A stretch of DNA of 64,000 nucleotides from contig NZ_JOEQ01000004.1 in assembly GCF_000721075.1 (NCBI RefSeq), positions 124,001-188,000 on the forward strand, in the 5' to 3' direction. Each line of letters begins with the position of its first letter. Positions within the stretch are counted from its first letter, which is position 1. The DNA comes from Streptosporangium amethystogenes (GTDB taxonomy: Bacteria; Actinomycetota; Actinomycetes; Streptosporangiales; Streptosporangiaceae). Shown here piece after piece: positions 16,798 to 25,811 of this stretch. Made by a program: the position numbers and the translations under genes. The notes under the pieces were generated by a model, which saw nothing but the letters and a program-made list of their open reading frames with translations, was not told where the DNA came from and made no database searches.

Positions 16798-16980
16798 GCG
16801 GGAGAGCGTCCTGACATCCAGGCCAGGACCCCTGAAGGAGCAAGCCCTCCCCGCGAACCTCTCAAGGCAAAGGACCGTGCGGGTAGGTGCCTCTGGAAAG
16901 CAGGTCCCACGACCTCGCCGAAGGTGAAAGTCCGGCAAAACCCGGATGAAACTCTCAGGCACCAATGACAGAGGGGGAGG
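16798..16980 (+). ncRNA. Tandem glycine riboswitch
   Basis: Two adjacent glycine-aptamer cores precede gcvT. Aptamer I starts GGGAGAG at 16799, with GAAGGAGCAAG (16824-16834) and ACCTCTCAAGGCAAAGGACC (16856-16875). Aptamer II has CTCTGGAAAGCAGG near 16891, GCCGAAGGTGAAAGTCCGG near 16917 and ACTCTCAGGCACCAATGACA near 16951, closing with GAGGGGGAGG. The tandem arrangement is the classical gcv-type switch and is expected to turn on gcvT expression when glycine is abundant. No glycine gene other than gcvT, gcvH and sdaA follows. Confidence 0.93.
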
Positions 16981-17014
16981 ATGATCTCATCTGTCCCTTG
17001 TCTGAGGTGCGAAC

Positions 17015-18106
17015 ATGTCCCGACCTACGCCGCTGCGCGGCGTGCACGAGTCCCTCGGCGCGACGCTGACCGACTTCGCGGGCTGGCTGATGCCGCTCCG
17101 CTACGGCAGTGAGTCCGCCGAGCACAACGCGGTCCGCCAGGCGGCCGGCCTGTTCGACCTCTCCCACATGGGGGAGATCTTCGTGACCGGCCCGCAGGCC
17201 GCCGAGGCCCTCGACCACGCGCTGGTCGGCCACCTCTCCGCGCTGGTGCCCGGCCGCGCCCGCTACACGATGATCGTCGACGCCGGGGGCGGCGTGCTGG
17301 ACGACCTGATCGTCTACCGGCTGGCCCCCGAGGAGTTCATGGTCGTCGCCAACGCCTCCAACTACCCCCGGGTGGCCGCCGAGCTGACCGAGCGTGCCAA
17401 GGAGTTCGACGCCGCGGTGCGGGACCGCTCCGAGGAGTACGCGCTGGTCGCGATCCAGGGACCGCGTTCGGTGGAGATCCTGAGCACTCTCACCGATGCC
17501 GACCTGGACGGGCTCGGGTACTACGCGGGCCTGCCCGCCGTGGTGGCCGGACACGAGGCCCTCGTCGCCCGCACCGGATACACCGGCGAGGACGGCTTCG
17601 AGCTGTTCGTCGCGGCCTCGGCGGCGGAACCCCTCTGGGCCGCCCTCACCGAGGCGGGCGCACCGCACGGGCTGGTCCCCGCCGGCCTGTCCGCGCGCGA
17701 CACCCTCCGTCTGGAGGCCGGCATGCCGCTCTACGGCAACGAGCTCTCCGCGGACCTCACTCCGTTCGACGCCGGGCTCGGCCGTGTGGTGAGGTTTGAC
17801 AAGCCGGGCGACTTCGTCGGCCGGGCCGCCCTCGAACCGCTCAGGGACGTCCCGCCGGCCCGTCGTCTGGTCGGCCTGGTCGGGCACGGCCGCAGGGTGC
17901 CCCGGCACGGGTATCCGGTGGTGGTCGCCGACGACGGCACGGTCGTCGGGGAGGTCACCAGCGGGGCGCCCTCCCAGACACTGGGCAGGCCCATCGCCAT
18001 GGCCTACGTGGACAGCGGCCTGTCGTCGGGACTGGCCGTTGACATCCGGGGCAGCCGCGAGCCGGTCGAGGTCGTCGAACTGCCTTTCTATAGGAGGAAA
18101 AAATGA
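17015..18106 (+). CDS. gcvT: Glycine cleavage system T protein (aminomethyltransferase)
   Basis: 363 residues. GcvT takes the aminomethyl group from lipoyl-GcvH, releases ammonia and passes the one-carbon unit to tetrahydrofolate. Family stretches DLSHMGEIFVTG near 47, ALVAIQGPRS near 143, ARTGYTGEDGFE near 186, and GLSARDTLRLEAGMPLYGNE near 226 are all present. It directly follows the glycine riboswitch and overlaps the start of gcvH by 4 bp. gcvP is not in the window. Confidence 0.97.
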   Translation: MSRPTPLRGVHESLGATLTDFAGWLMPLRYGSESAEHNAVRQAAGLFDLSHMGEIFVTGPQAAEALDHALVGHLSALVPGRARYTMIVDAGGGVLDDLIVYRLAPEEFMVVANASNYPRVAAELTERAKEFDAAVRDRSEEYALVAIQGPRSVEILSTLTDADLDGLGYYAGLPAVVAGHEALVARTGYTGEDGFELFVAASAAEPLWAALTEAGAPHGLVPAGLSARDTLRLEAGMPLYGNELSADLTPFDAGLGRVVRFDKPGDFVGRAALEPLRDVPPARRLVGLVGHGRRVPRHGYPVVVADDGTVVGEVTSGAPSQTLGRPIAMAYVDSGLSSGLAVDIRGSREPVEVVELPFYRRKK

Positions 18107-18492
18107 GCAGCATTCCCGAGGACCTGCACTACACCAAGGAACACGAGTGGATCGGCGGCGTCGACGACGGCCTGACCCTCACCGTTGGCATCACCGCCTA
18201 CGCCGCCGAGGCGCTCGGCGACGTGGTCTACGTGCAGGTACCGGAGGTCGGCGCGTCGATCGCCACCGGTGACGCCGTCGGCGAGGTCGAGTCGACCAAG
18301 TCGGTGAGTGACATCTTCGCACCGGTCACCGGCGAGGTCGTGGAGGTCAACCAGGCGGTCGTGGACGACCCCTCGCTGGTCAACAGCGACTCCTACGGTG
18401 ACGGCTGGCTGTTCCGCGTACGTCTTGAGGGCTCCGCCGACGACCTGCTGTCGCCGGAGGAGTACACCGCGCTCACCTCGGGTGAGTCATAA
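18103..18492 (+). CDS. gcvH: Glycine cleavage system H protein
   Basis: 129 residues. The lipoyl-carrier domain has its lysine K66 in [10 protein letters not shown], and the N-terminal YTKEHEWI is diagnostic. GcvH shuttles the aminomethyl group between the P, T and L proteins. AGGAGG precedes the ATG inside the end of gcvT, giving translational coupling. It probably depends on a lipoate ligase or LipA/LipB encoded elsewhere. Confidence 0.97.
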   Translation: MSSIPEDLHYTKEHEWIGGVDDGLTLTVGITAYAAEALGDVVYVQVPEVGASIATGDAVGEVESTKSVSDIFAPVTGEVVEVNQAVVDDPSLVNSDSYGDGWLFRVRLEGSADDLLSPEEYTALTSGES

Positions 18493-18563
18493 GTTCGACG
18501 CCTCGCGTCACGGTCACGCGCGTCCGGAGGGCGCGCGTGACCGTCCACGCTGGAAGGATTCAG

Positions 18564-19940
18564 ATGACGATCAGTGTCTTCGATCTCTTCAAGATCGGAA
18601 TCGGCCCGTCCAGCTCGCACACGGGCGGCCCGATGGCCGCCGCCCACAAGTTCGCCCGGGGCCTGCACCAGGACGGGTTGCTGGAGAAGACCGCGCGGGT
18701 GAGCGCCATCCTGTACGGCTCGCTCGGGCTGACCGGCAAGGGTCACGGCAGCGACAAGGCGGTGCTGCTCGGCCTGTCGGGCGAGAAACCCGAGCTGGTC
18801 GACGTCGACACGGTCGACGAGCGGCTGGCCGCCATGCGTGAGAAGGGCACCGTCCGCCTGTACGACTCCCACGAGATCCCCTTCGTCATCGGCGAGGACC
18901 TCGTCTTCGAACGCAAGATCTCGCTGCCCCACCACCCCAACGGCATGCGCTTCACCGCCCTGTCGGAGTCCGGCGAGACGCTGCGCGAGAAGGTCTACTA
19001 CTCGGTGGGCGGCGGCTTCGTCGTCGACGAGAACGCCACCGGCGCCGACCGGATCAAACCCGACGACACGGTCCTGCCGCACCCCTTCACCACGGCCGCG
19101 GAACTGCTCGCCCAGTGCGCGGAGACCGGGCTGTCGATCTCCGGGCTGATGCTGGAGAACGAGCGGGCGTTCGGCCGCACCGAGGCCGAGATCCGCGACC
19201 AGCTGCTCGTCCTGTGGCGGGTGATGAGCGAGTGCGTGCGGCGCGGCATCGACAAGGAGGGCGTGCTGCCCGGCGGCCTGAAGGTCCGCCGCCGCGCCCA
19301 CCAGCTCCACCGGCAGCTGCGGAGCGAGTCGGCGGAGAAGGACTCGCTGCAGACGATTGACTGGGTCTCGCTGTTCGCCCTCGCGGTCAATGAGGAGAAC
19401 GCCGCCGGGGGCCGGATCGTCACCGCGCCCACCAACGGCGCCGCGGGCATCATCCCCGCCGTGCTCACCTACTACGACCGCTTCACGAAGGACTCCGACG
19501 ACGAGGGCGTGATCCGCTTCCTGCTGACCGCGGGGGCGATCGGCGTGCTCTTCAAGGAGAACGCCTCCATCTCCGGGGCCGAGGTGGGCTGCCAGGGTGA
19601 GGTCGGCTCGGCCTGCTCGATGGCCGCCGCCGGGCTCACCGAGGTGATGGGCGGCACCCCCGAGCAGGTCGAGAACGCCGCCGAGATCGGCATCGAGCAC
19701 AATCTGGGGCTGACCTGCGACCCGATCGGCGGCCTGGTGCAGATCCCGTGCATCGAGCGCAACGCCGTCGCCTCGATCAAGGCCATCGCCGCGGCCAGGA
19801 TCGCGCTGCGCGGCGACGGCCGCCACTTCGTCTCGCTGGACAAGGCCATCAAGACGATGCGCGACACCGGCCGCGACATGCTCGACAAGTACAAGGAGAC
19901 CAGCCGCGGCGGGCTCGCGGTGAACGTCATCGAGTGCTGA
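18564..19940 (+). CDS. sdaA: L-serine ammonia-lyase, iron-sulfur type
   Basis: 458 residues, single-chain SdaA. It deaminates L-serine to pyruvate with a [4Fe-4S] cluster; likely ligands are C343 ([11 protein letters not shown]), C385 (TCDPIGG) and C396 (QIPCIERNA). The N-terminus has the beta-domain motif [13 protein letters not shown]. The ATG at 18564 follows GGAAGGATT. With the riboswitch, gcvT and gcvH upstream, the operon links glycine excess to serine breakdown; the connecting enzyme, serine hydroxymethyltransferase (glyA), which sits in this operon in some relatives, is not here. Confidence 0.96.
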   Translation: MTISVFDLFKIGIGPSSSHTGGPMAAAHKFARGLHQDGLLEKTARVSAILYGSLGLTGKGHGSDKAVLLGLSGEKPELVDVDTVDERLAAMREKGTVRLYDSHEIPFVIGEDLVFERKISLPHHPNGMRFTALSESGETLREKVYYSVGGGFVVDENATGADRIKPDDTVLPHPFTTAAELLAQCAETGLSISGLMLENERAFGRTEAEIRDQLLVLWRVMSECVRRGIDKEGVLPGGLKVRRRAHQLHRQLRSESAEKDSLQTIDWVSLFALAVNEENAAGGRIVTAPTNGAAGIIPAVLTYYDRFTKDSDDEGVIRFLLTAGAIGVLFKENASISGAEVGCQGEVGSACSMAAAGLTEVMGGTPEQVENAAEIGIEHNLGLTCDPIGGLVQIPCIERNAVASIKAIAAARIALRGDGRHFVSLDKAIKTMRDTGRDMLDKYKETSRGGLAVNVIEC

Positions 19941-20065
19941 CCCCGTACTTCCGATAAGGAAAGCCGCATAGAACTCGATCGCCACCAAATTTCGCATCAC
20001 GCATAGGCCCCTCCCGTCCCGCGCCTATGCTGGGTGGCCATGTCCGCTGGACTCGGGAGGTCGCG

Positions 20066-21832
20066 GTGGTAACGGGAACGCACCCGGCGAACCGTGCCTC
20101 GCGGGTGCTCCGTTTCCTCGGGGCACACTGGCTCTTCATCGCCGCCCTGCTGGCCGGCGGCGGCCTGCGCGCCCTGGCCGTGCTCGGCTACCGGCCCGCC
20201 CTGTGGTTCTGGGCCGACTCCTTCTTATACCTGAACGCCGGGCTCGGCCCCCGCCCCCTGGAGTCCCGCCCCGCGGGCTACTCACTGTTCCTGTGGATCC
20301 TCAAACCGCTGGCCGACGTCCAGGCCGTGGTCGTCGTCCAGCACCTGCTCGGGCTGACCGTGGCGCTCTGCGTCTACCTGCTGCTGCGCAGGCTGGGCCG
20401 CCTGCCGGGATGGGGCGCGACGCTCGCCGCACTGCCGGCGTTGCTGGACGCCCACCAGATCCAGCTCGAACACCTCGTCATGGCCGACCTGCTCTTCCAG
20501 TTCCTGGCGGTGTCGGCGGTCACCCTGCTGCTGTGGCGGCAACGCCCGGCCGCCTGGGTCGCGGCGCTGGCCGGCCTGCTGCTGGCCGCCGCGACGGTCA
20601 CCCGGACCATCGGGCTGCCGCTGATCGCCGTGGCGCTGGTCTGCCTGGTGATCCGCCGGGCCGGGTGGCGGGCGGTCGTCTCGGCGGCCCTGGCCGCCGC
20701 CATCGGCCTGGGCTCCTACGCCGCCTGGTTCGAATCCGAGCACGGCGGCTACGCGCTGACCCGGGGCAACGCCTTCCTGTGGGCGCGGACGATGACCTTC
20801 GCCGACTGCGCCAGGATCCGGCCGACCGGCCCCGAGGCGGCCCTGTGCCCCACAGAACCGGTGGGGCGGCGCGCGGCGCCGCCGGTCTACATCCAGGACG
20901 GCGCCTCACCGCTGAACAAGGTCAAGGGCAGCTGGGCCGAGCGCGACGCGCTCGCCGGCGCCTTCGCCACCCAGGCCATCAAGGCCCAGCCCCTGGACTT
21001 CCTGCGGGCGGGCCTGGACGACGCGGTCCACATCTTCGACTGGACCCGGCGCGTCTACCCGACCCCCGGGCCGCAGAGCGCCTACGTCTTCCCCGACACG
21101 CTGCCCCCCTTCCCCACCGGGGCCGCCTCCCAGGGGAAGACCGCCGAGCAACTGACCGTGGCCTACCAGGGCTCCTCGGGCGCGCCGACGATGGCCGAGC
21201 CGTACGCGGGCTGGCTGCGCGGCTACCAGGAGCACGGCTTCGTGCGCGGCCCGTTCCTCGCGGTGATCTGCCTGGTCGGCCTGGTCGGCGTGCTGATGCG
21301 GCTGCGGCGGCTCGGCGGCGCGGTGCTGCTGCCCTGGGCCGCGGGGACCATGCTGCTGATCCTGCCGCCCTTCATCGCGGCCTTCGACCACCGCTACGTG
21401 GTGCCCGCGCTCCCGCTGCTCTGCCTGGCCGCCGGACTGGCCTTCGGCGTCCGGCAGCAGGAGAGCGCCCCCGAGGAGCCGGACTTCGAACCGGCCTACG
21501 GCAGGACCGCCGAGCGGCCGGTGTACGCGAGCCCCGTCGAGGAGCCGATGTACGGCAGGTCAGCGCCGGCGGACGTGCAGCCGAACCATCGCGCCGAGTT
21601 CTACCTCCCCGAGAGCCCGTCTGACCTTCCCCACCGCGTCCTTGTTCAGCCGCGCCACGAGCCTGCCGACATCGGTCCCCGGCGCGCAGCCCACACTGAT
21701 TCGCAACCGCTCGTGCCTTACGTACCTGACCCGAATCCGGACGAGCCCTTCGACTTCTTTAAGGGCAACGGCGAGCATCGCGGTCCCCGTTCCGGTCCGC
21801 CTGCCCCACCGTCTCCAGCCCAGGGCGTGTAG
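20066..21832 (+). CDS. Polytopic GT-C/ArnT-like membrane protein
   Basis: 588 residues from the GTG at 20066, which has GGGAGG 5 nt upstream. About ten membrane segments occupy residues 15-455. Acidic WADSFLYL after the first segment resembles the D-containing loop of lipid-linked-sugar GT-C glycosyltransferases, but I cannot name the donor or acceptor. The C-terminal 130 residues are hydrophilic with short repeats ([22 protein letters not shown]). The last 91 codons lie antisense to the conserved 3' end of the AmaP-like gene, so this tail is probably an extension after loss of an earlier stop codon. Confidence 0.75.
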   Translation: MVTGTHPANRASRVLRFLGAHWLFIAALLAGGGLRALAVLGYRPALWFWADSFLYLNAGLGPRPLESRPAGYSLFLWILKPLADVQAVVVVQHLLGLTVALCVYLLLRRLGRLPGWGATLAALPALLDAHQIQLEHLVMADLLFQFLAVSAVTLLLWRQRPAAWVAALAGLLLAAATVTRTIGLPLIAVALVCLVIRRAGWRAVVSAALAAAIGLGSYAAWFESEHGGYALTRGNAFLWARTMTFADCARIRPTGPEAALCPTEPVGRRAAPPVYIQDGASPLNKVKGSWAERDALAGAFATQAIKAQPLDFLRAGLDDAVHIFDWTRRVYPTPGPQSAYVFPDTLPPFPTGAASQGKTAEQLTVAYQGSSGAPTMAEPYAGWLRGYQEHGFVRGPFLAVICLVGLVGVLMRLRRLGGAVLLPWAAGTMLLILPPFIAAFDHRYVVPALPLLCLAAGLAFGVRQQESAPEEPDFEPAYGRTAERPVYASPVEEPMYGRSAPADVQPNHRAEFYLPESPSDLPHRVLVQPRHEPADIGPRRAAHTDSQPLVPYVPDPNPDEPFDFFKGNGEHRGPRSGPPAPPSPAQGV

Positions 21833-22060
21833 CAGCCAGCGCACCGCCAGCAGCGCGAGCACCACCAGCAGCAGCGCGACCAGCCAGCCCAGCCACGGAT
21901 GCGCGGCCAGCCACCCGGGAAACCCCCCGCGCACGAGCCTGGCCCCCGGCGGCTGGCCGGGCAGGTCGCCACGTCCCCGCAGGAAGGCGTAGAGACCGGC
22001 GCAGGCCAGCACCGCGCCGGTGACGGCCAGGCCGATCCGGTTGCCGAGGTACGGTCTCAT
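21560..22060 (-). CDS. AmaP-like membrane anchor of the Asp23/Gls24 stress system
   Basis: 166 residues. Two membrane segments (about 8-28 and 48-75) are followed by a cytoplasmic beta-rich domain containing [16 protein letters not shown], similar to AmaP-type proteins that anchor Asp23/Gls24 proteins to the membrane. The ATG overlaps the stop of the DUF6286 gene (ATGA). No Asp23 gene is adjacent, although in other actinomycetes these genes usually sit together. Its 3' 273 bp overlap the convergent gene at 20066-21832. Confidence 0.75.
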   Translation of the reverse strand: MRPYLGNRIGLAVTGAVLACAGLYAFLRGRGDLPGQPPGARLVRGGFPGWLAAHPWLGWLVALLLVVLALLAVRWLLHALGWRRWGRRTGTGTAMLAVALKEVEGLVRIRVRYVRHERLRISVGCAPGTDVGRLVARLNKDAVGKVRRALGEVELGAMVRLHVRRR

Positions 22061-22695
22061 CTGACCCTCCGCCTGCGCAGCCGCACCACGACGTCGCCCG
22101 CGCACATCGCGCCCAGGCCCGCCATCCGGTCACCCACCGCCGCGCCCACCCCGCGCAGCACCGGCCCGGTCCGCTCGGCCTCGGTGAACACGGTGACCTC
22201 GACGATCCGCGACGCGAGCCGGACCCGTGCCCCGTTCACCTCCTCCACCGACGCCGCCGCCTCCCCCAGCGTGCGGCAGAGCCCGGACCTGGTGATCCCG
22301 ATCACCAGGTGCGGATCCCCCGACTCCAGCGGCACCAGCCTGGGCCGTCCCGGCAGGGCCGCGAGCCCGAGCATCAGCAGGCCCGCCGCCATGGCGAGCA
22401 CTGCCATGGCGAACACGACGGGGTCCGACCAGCTCCATGAGCCGGCGCCGTTGACGAGCCGCCGGTAGGGCATTCGCGCGACGGGCGACTCCATCAGCAG
22501 GCCCACGGTCACCGCGGCCGAGACCGACAGCACGACGGACGCCAGCAGCGCCGCCGACACGCCCGCCGGGGTCCTCCCCGGCCGAAGCAGCCGCACCGAC
22601 CTGCGGCGGACGTCCTGAAACTGCTCGGCCGCCCTGCCTCCCGCGCTCCCGGTGCCCCCCGAGCCCGCCAGGACGTCCTGGAGAGTAGTCGTCAT
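22057..22695 (-). CDS. DUF6286-like membrane protein
   Basis: 212 residues. A hydrophilic N-terminus (residues 1-40) and two membrane segments precede a C-terminal domain resembling the one in its coupled neighbour (residues about 120-212, ending in a basic RLRRRRVR). Actinobacterial proteins of this type accompany Asp23/Gls24 and AmaP genes. The ATG at 22693-22695 has only a weak ribosome-binding site, and the frame remains open upstream. Probably part of an envelope-stress complex (inference). Confidence 0.65.
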   Translation of the reverse strand: MTTTLQDVLAGSGGTGSAGGRAAEQFQDVRRRSVRLLRPGRTPAGVSAALLASVVLSVSAAVTVGLLMESPVARMPYRRLVNGAGSWSWSDPVVFAMAVLAMAAGLLMLGLAALPGRPRLVPLESGDPHLVIGITRSGLCRTLGEAAASVEEVNGARVRLASRIVEVTVFTEAERTGPVLRGVGAAVGDRMAGLGAMCAGDVVVRLRRRRVR

Positions 22696-22843
22696 TCGGT
22701 CAGGTGTACGCGTTCCGGCGGGGTCGAGTCCGGGATCAACCGCCCTCTTGCGCGATCTTGGGGACCTCCTTGCGGGAGCATTGAGCACCTCCCAACAACA
22801 TGAACACTGCTCATATTCTCCCGAGCCGGGTTATCCTGCGGAT

Positions 22844-24037
22844 ATGGACGACCTCCAGCGCTACAACCGGGCCACCGCACACCTGGACCCCCCCTTCGCC
22901 GTCCTTGACCTGCCCGCCCTGCGCGCCAATGCCGAGGGAATGCTCCATCGGGCTCACGGCAAGCCGATCAGGGTCGCCAGCAAGTCCATCAGGTCCCGGG
23001 CCGTGCTCGAACGGATCCTCGCCATGGACGGCTTCACCGGGATCATGGCCTTCACCCTCCCCGAGGCCCTCTGGCTGGTCTCCACCGGAATGCGGAACGT
23101 ACTCGTCGCCTACCCCACGGTGGACCGCGCCGCGCTCGCCGAGCTGGCCGCCGAACCGCTCGCCGCACGGGAGATCACCGTCATGGTGGACCAGATCGAC
23201 CACCTCGACCTCGTCGACTCCGCCGTCGCCGGCGTCCACGGCCGCCAGGAGATCCGGGTCTGCCTCGACATCGACGCGGGCTACCTCGCCTTCGGCGGCC
23301 GGTTCCGGGCGGGCGTCCGCCGCTCCCCCATCCGCGAGAGCGACCAGGCCGCCGACCTGGCCACCCAGATCGCCAAACGCCCCGGATTCCGCCTCGTGGG
23401 CGTGATGGCGTACGAGGCGCAGATCGCCGGGGTCGGCGACGCCCCTCCCGGCAAGCCCGCCCTCACCCGGGCCATCCGCCTGATGCAGACCCGGTCCCAG
23501 CGCGAGCTGATCACACGCAGGGGCCGGATCGTCCAGGCCGTCCGCCAGATCACCGACCTGGAGTTCGTCAACGGCGGCGGCACCGGCAGCATCGAGAAGA
23601 CCGCCAAGGAGAGGGCCGTCACCGAGATCGCCGCCGGCTCCGGCTTCTTCCACCCCCGCCTGTTCGACTTCTACCGGGGCTTCGGCGGCCACCCCGCCGC
23701 CCTCTTCGCCCTGCCCGTCGTACGCCGCCCCGCACCCGGCGTCGTCACGGTCCTCGGCGGCGGCTATCCGGCCTCCGGCACCCCCGGCGCCGACCGCCTG
23801 CCCCAGCCCTACCTGCCGTGCGGGTTGCGCTACGACCCCGACGAGGGAGCCGGCGAGGTCCAGACCCCCCTGGTCGGGCAGGCCGCCGAGGACCTGCGCG
23901 CCGGCGACCGGGTCTGGTTCAGGCACGCCAAGGCCGGCGAGCTCTGCGAGCGCTTCGCCAGCCTGCACCTGATCGACGGGGACAGGGTGGTGGACGAGGT
24001 CCCCACCTACCGGGGCGAGGGCCACACCTTCCTCTGA
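22844..24037 (+). CDS. Fold-type III PLP enzyme (alanine racemase / D-threonine aldolase-like)
   Basis: 397 residues. The N-terminal TIM barrel has the PLP lysine in VASKSIRS (about residue 48), the FVNGGGTGS phosphate-binding loop near 245, and a C-terminal beta domain starting near VVTVLGGGYPASG. Proteins of this architecture are annotated as amino acid deaminase/aldolase and act on D-amino acids or beta-hydroxy amino acids. Alanine racemase proper is unlikely because the C-terminal catalytic Tyr motif is absent. The ribosome-binding site is poor. The gene stands alone, divergent from the DUF6286 gene. Confidence 0.75.
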   Translation: MDDLQRYNRATAHLDPPFAVLDLPALRANAEGMLHRAHGKPIRVASKSIRSRAVLERILAMDGFTGIMAFTLPEALWLVSTGMRNVLVAYPTVDRAALAELAAEPLAAREITVMVDQIDHLDLVDSAVAGVHGRQEIRVCLDIDAGYLAFGGRFRAGVRRSPIRESDQAADLATQIAKRPGFRLVGVMAYEAQIAGVGDAPPGKPALTRAIRLMQTRSQRELITRRGRIVQAVRQITDLEFVNGGGTGSIEKTAKERAVTEIAAGSGFFHPRLFDFYRGFGGHPAALFALPVVRRPAPGVVTVLGGGYPASGTPGADRLPQPYLPCGLRYDPDEGAGEVQTPLVGQAAEDLRAGDRVWFRHAKAGELCERFASLHLIDGDRVVDEVPTYRGEGHTFL

Positions 24038-24177
24038 CCCATCACCCGCGCACGCGGAGCGGGCACCTCGCCCACCGGCGGATGCCCGCTCGTGTCTCAT
24101 CCCCCACCCTCCGGCCCCGGAGGCCCGCGCTGCCCCCGAGCCCGGAGAGGCCCCGTGCCAGGGCTCGGCGGAAACCT

Positions 24178-24651
24178 CTAGAAGCCCAGGTCGAGCTCGT
24201 ACCACCTGCTGCACTTGTAGGTGGACCAACCCTGGTAGCTGATCTGGCAGGTTCTCACCCGCACCTCGCTGACATCGTGTGCCTTGACGCGGAAGTACTT
24301 GGTGTCGTCATAGCCGCACTGCTTCACCCGCTTGACGGCATTCCAGTCCTCGTCATCGGACGAGGCGGCCTGCACCTCGAAGTAGGCGCACCGGCCGCCC
24401 CGAGCCAGCGAACGCCTGTCACCGTCGTACAGCCCGCCCCGCAGCGCGAACGTGTTCTCGTCCTCGTCGTCGCCCTCGACCGAGTACTCGGCCTCGACCG
24501 TGGCCAGACCGTTCCTGGACTCCTGGTCGAAGCTGTCATCGAAGTCACGCGCGGCCGACACCGGCGCCGCCGCGAAGGCGGCCGGAGCCACCGTCAGCAT
24601 GAGACCGGTGGTCGCCGCCACCGCGACCGCGGCGCGAATGATGCTTTTCAC
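24178..24651 (-). CDS. Small secreted protein of unknown function
   Basis: 157 residues with a clear Sec signal peptide (MKSIIRAAVAVAATTGLML, then an AAFA-A cleavage region near residue 27). The mature domain is about 130 residues, acidic at the start (DFDDSFDQES) and carries four cysteines (GGRCAYF, KQCGYDD, VRTCQIS, YKCSRW) that could form two disulfides. The GTG at 24649-24651 is preceded by GGGAGGG. The leader contains a 17-bp hairpin ending right at this ribosome-binding site. I do not recognise the family; the Tyr/Trp-rich end is typical of secreted actinomycete proteins that bind surfaces or inhibit enzymes. Confidence 0.75.
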   Translation of the reverse strand: MKSIIRAAVAVAATTGLMLTVAPAAFAAAPVSAARDFDDSFDQESRNGLATVEAEYSVEGDDEDENTFALRGGLYDGDRRSLARGGRCAYFEVQAASSDDEDWNAVKRVKQCGYDDTKYFRVKAHDVSEVRVRTCQISYQGWSTYKCSRWYELDLGF

Positions 24652-24662
24652 GGATTTACCCT

Positions 24663-24704
24663 CCCTTTTCCTTGCTCGCAATGTTCCGCGAGCAAGGAAA
24701 AGGG
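24663..24704 (-). promoter_or_regulatory. 17-bp perfect hairpin in the leader of the secreted protein gene
   Basis: CCCTTTTCCTTGCTCGC (24663-24679) is the exact inverse of GCGAGCAAGGAAAAGGG (24688-24704) with an 8-nt loop. On the minus strand the 3' arm ends in GGG, which forms the first half of the GGGAGGG ribosome-binding site; the GTG lies 11 nt further on. It could act as a translational switch or thermometer, or as a transcript terminator for the DUF3618 gene upstream, although no T-run follows on either strand. Confidence 0.6.
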
Positions 24705-24821
24705 CACATGAGTAAACCCCTACTCAACTCGGGGCCGCCGACCACCGGCGCCCTTCGCAGCGGTCAGGATCGGCGCCGACACCCCGCACACCCGTCGCCG
24801 CGCGACGGCGCCGTCCGCCGG

Positions 24822-25154
24822 TCACGGCCGACGGCGCCGCCACAACATGATCACCGCACTGACCGCCAGCAACGCCCCCACACCGATCAGGATCGGCGCC
24901 AGATCCGGCCGGTCTTCCGCCCACAGATCCTCGGGCTCGCCATCCAGCCTGACCGGTTTCGGCCCCGCCGCACCGGTCACCAGGTCACCGACCTGGGCGA
25001 CAAGATGCTCGGCATTCGCCCTGACCTTCGCCACGCCACGCTCCGCGACCCGCTTGGGGCTCACCCGGTCCGCGATGGCGTCCACCGTCTGAGCCAACTC
25101 CGCGCGTGTGCGCTCGATCTGCCGCTCCAACTCCGCGGGATCGGTGTCCGCCAT
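24822..25154 (-). CDS. DUF3618 protein
   Basis: 110 residues. The N-terminal ERQIERTRAELAQTVDAIAD pattern (about 10-29) defines DUF3618, and a single C-terminal membrane segment (about 86-104) ends in WRRRRP. GGGGAGGAG precedes the ATG. These small actinobacterial proteins usually occur beside phage-holin-like and Asp23-type envelope genes, consistent with the AmaP/DUF6286 pair 2 kb away. Biochemical role unknown. It lies 111 bp from the divergent bcp gene. Confidence 0.85.
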   Translation of the reverse strand: MADTDPAELERQIERTRAELAQTVDAIADRVSPKRVAERGVAKVRANAEHLVAQVGDLVTGAAGPKPVRLDGEPEDLWAEDRPDLAPILIGVGALLAVSAVIMLWRRRRP

Positions 25155-25265
25155 GGCTCTCCTCCCCTACTCCTTGACATCGATCAGTCTGTCAGGTCCG
25201 GCCCACCCACGGCACTTCGGGCAGGCCGGTAAGTTGACCTGGGAACCATTCCTCGGAGGGACATC

Positions 25266-25730
25266 ATGAAACTCGAGCCGGGCGACGCCGCCCCGGACTT
25301 CACGCTTCCGGCCGCCGACGGCACCACCGTGTCGCTTGAGCAGTACCGCGGCCGGCGCGTCATCCTCTACTTCTACCCCGCCGCGATGACCCCCGGCTGC
25401 ACCAAACAGGCCTGCGACTTCCGCGACAGCCTGGCCTCGCTCACCTCGGCCGGCCTCGCCGTGCTCGGCGTCTCGAAGGACACCCCGGCCAAGCTCGCCA
25501 AGTTCGTCGAGCGCGACGCGCTGACCTTTCCGCTGCTGTCGGACCCGGACCTGGAGGTCCACAAGGCCTACGACGCCTACGGGGAGAAGATGATGTACGG
25601 CAAGACGACGGTCGGGGTGATCCGCTCCACCTTTGTCATCGACGCCGACGGCAAGATCGAGAAAGCTCTCTACAACGTGAAGGCGACCGGCCACGTGGCC
25701 CGGCTCCGCCGCGAACTCAGCGTCGATTAA
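25266..25730 (+). CDS. bcp: Thiol peroxidase, BCP/PrxQ type
   Basis: 154 residues. The peroxidatic cysteine C45 and resolving cysteine C50 lie in MTPGCTKQAC, the spacing of atypical 2-Cys PrxQ enzymes, which reduce hydroperoxides with thioredoxin as reductant. GGAGGG precedes the ATG. The stop is followed within 10 nt by a run of seven Ts, but I see no hairpin in front of it. Normal length; cytoplasmic. Confidence 0.95.
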   Translation: MKLEPGDAAPDFTLPAADGTTVSLEQYRGRRVILYFYPAAMTPGCTKQACDFRDSLASLTSAGLAVLGVSKDTPAKLAKFVERDALTFPLLSDPDLEVHKAYDAYGEKMMYGKTTVGVIRSTFVIDADGKIEKALYNVKATGHVARLRRELSVD

Positions 25731-25760
25731 ATCCCTTTTTTTAGCCATTTATCATGATGT

Positions 25761-25811
25761 GGGCACGCGTCGAGAATTGTCGTAGCCGTTACCTAGGCTC
25801 GACGCGTGCCC
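25761..25811. repeat. 14-bp inverted repeat spanning the HNH gene start
   Basis: GGGCACGCGTCGAG (25761-25774) and CTCGACGCGTGCCC (25798-25811) are exact inverses separated by 23 nt. The GTG start of the HNH gene (25806-25808) lies inside the right arm. The spacer holds TACCTA (25790-25795), a -10 candidate that would give an almost leaderless transcript. It may be an autoregulatory operator or the edge of an inserted unit. Confidence 0.65.

Noticed and set aside
24663..24704. Standard rho-independent terminator
   Set aside because: No T-run follows on either strand, and the 3' arm merges with a ribosome-binding site, so a leader element is at least as likely.
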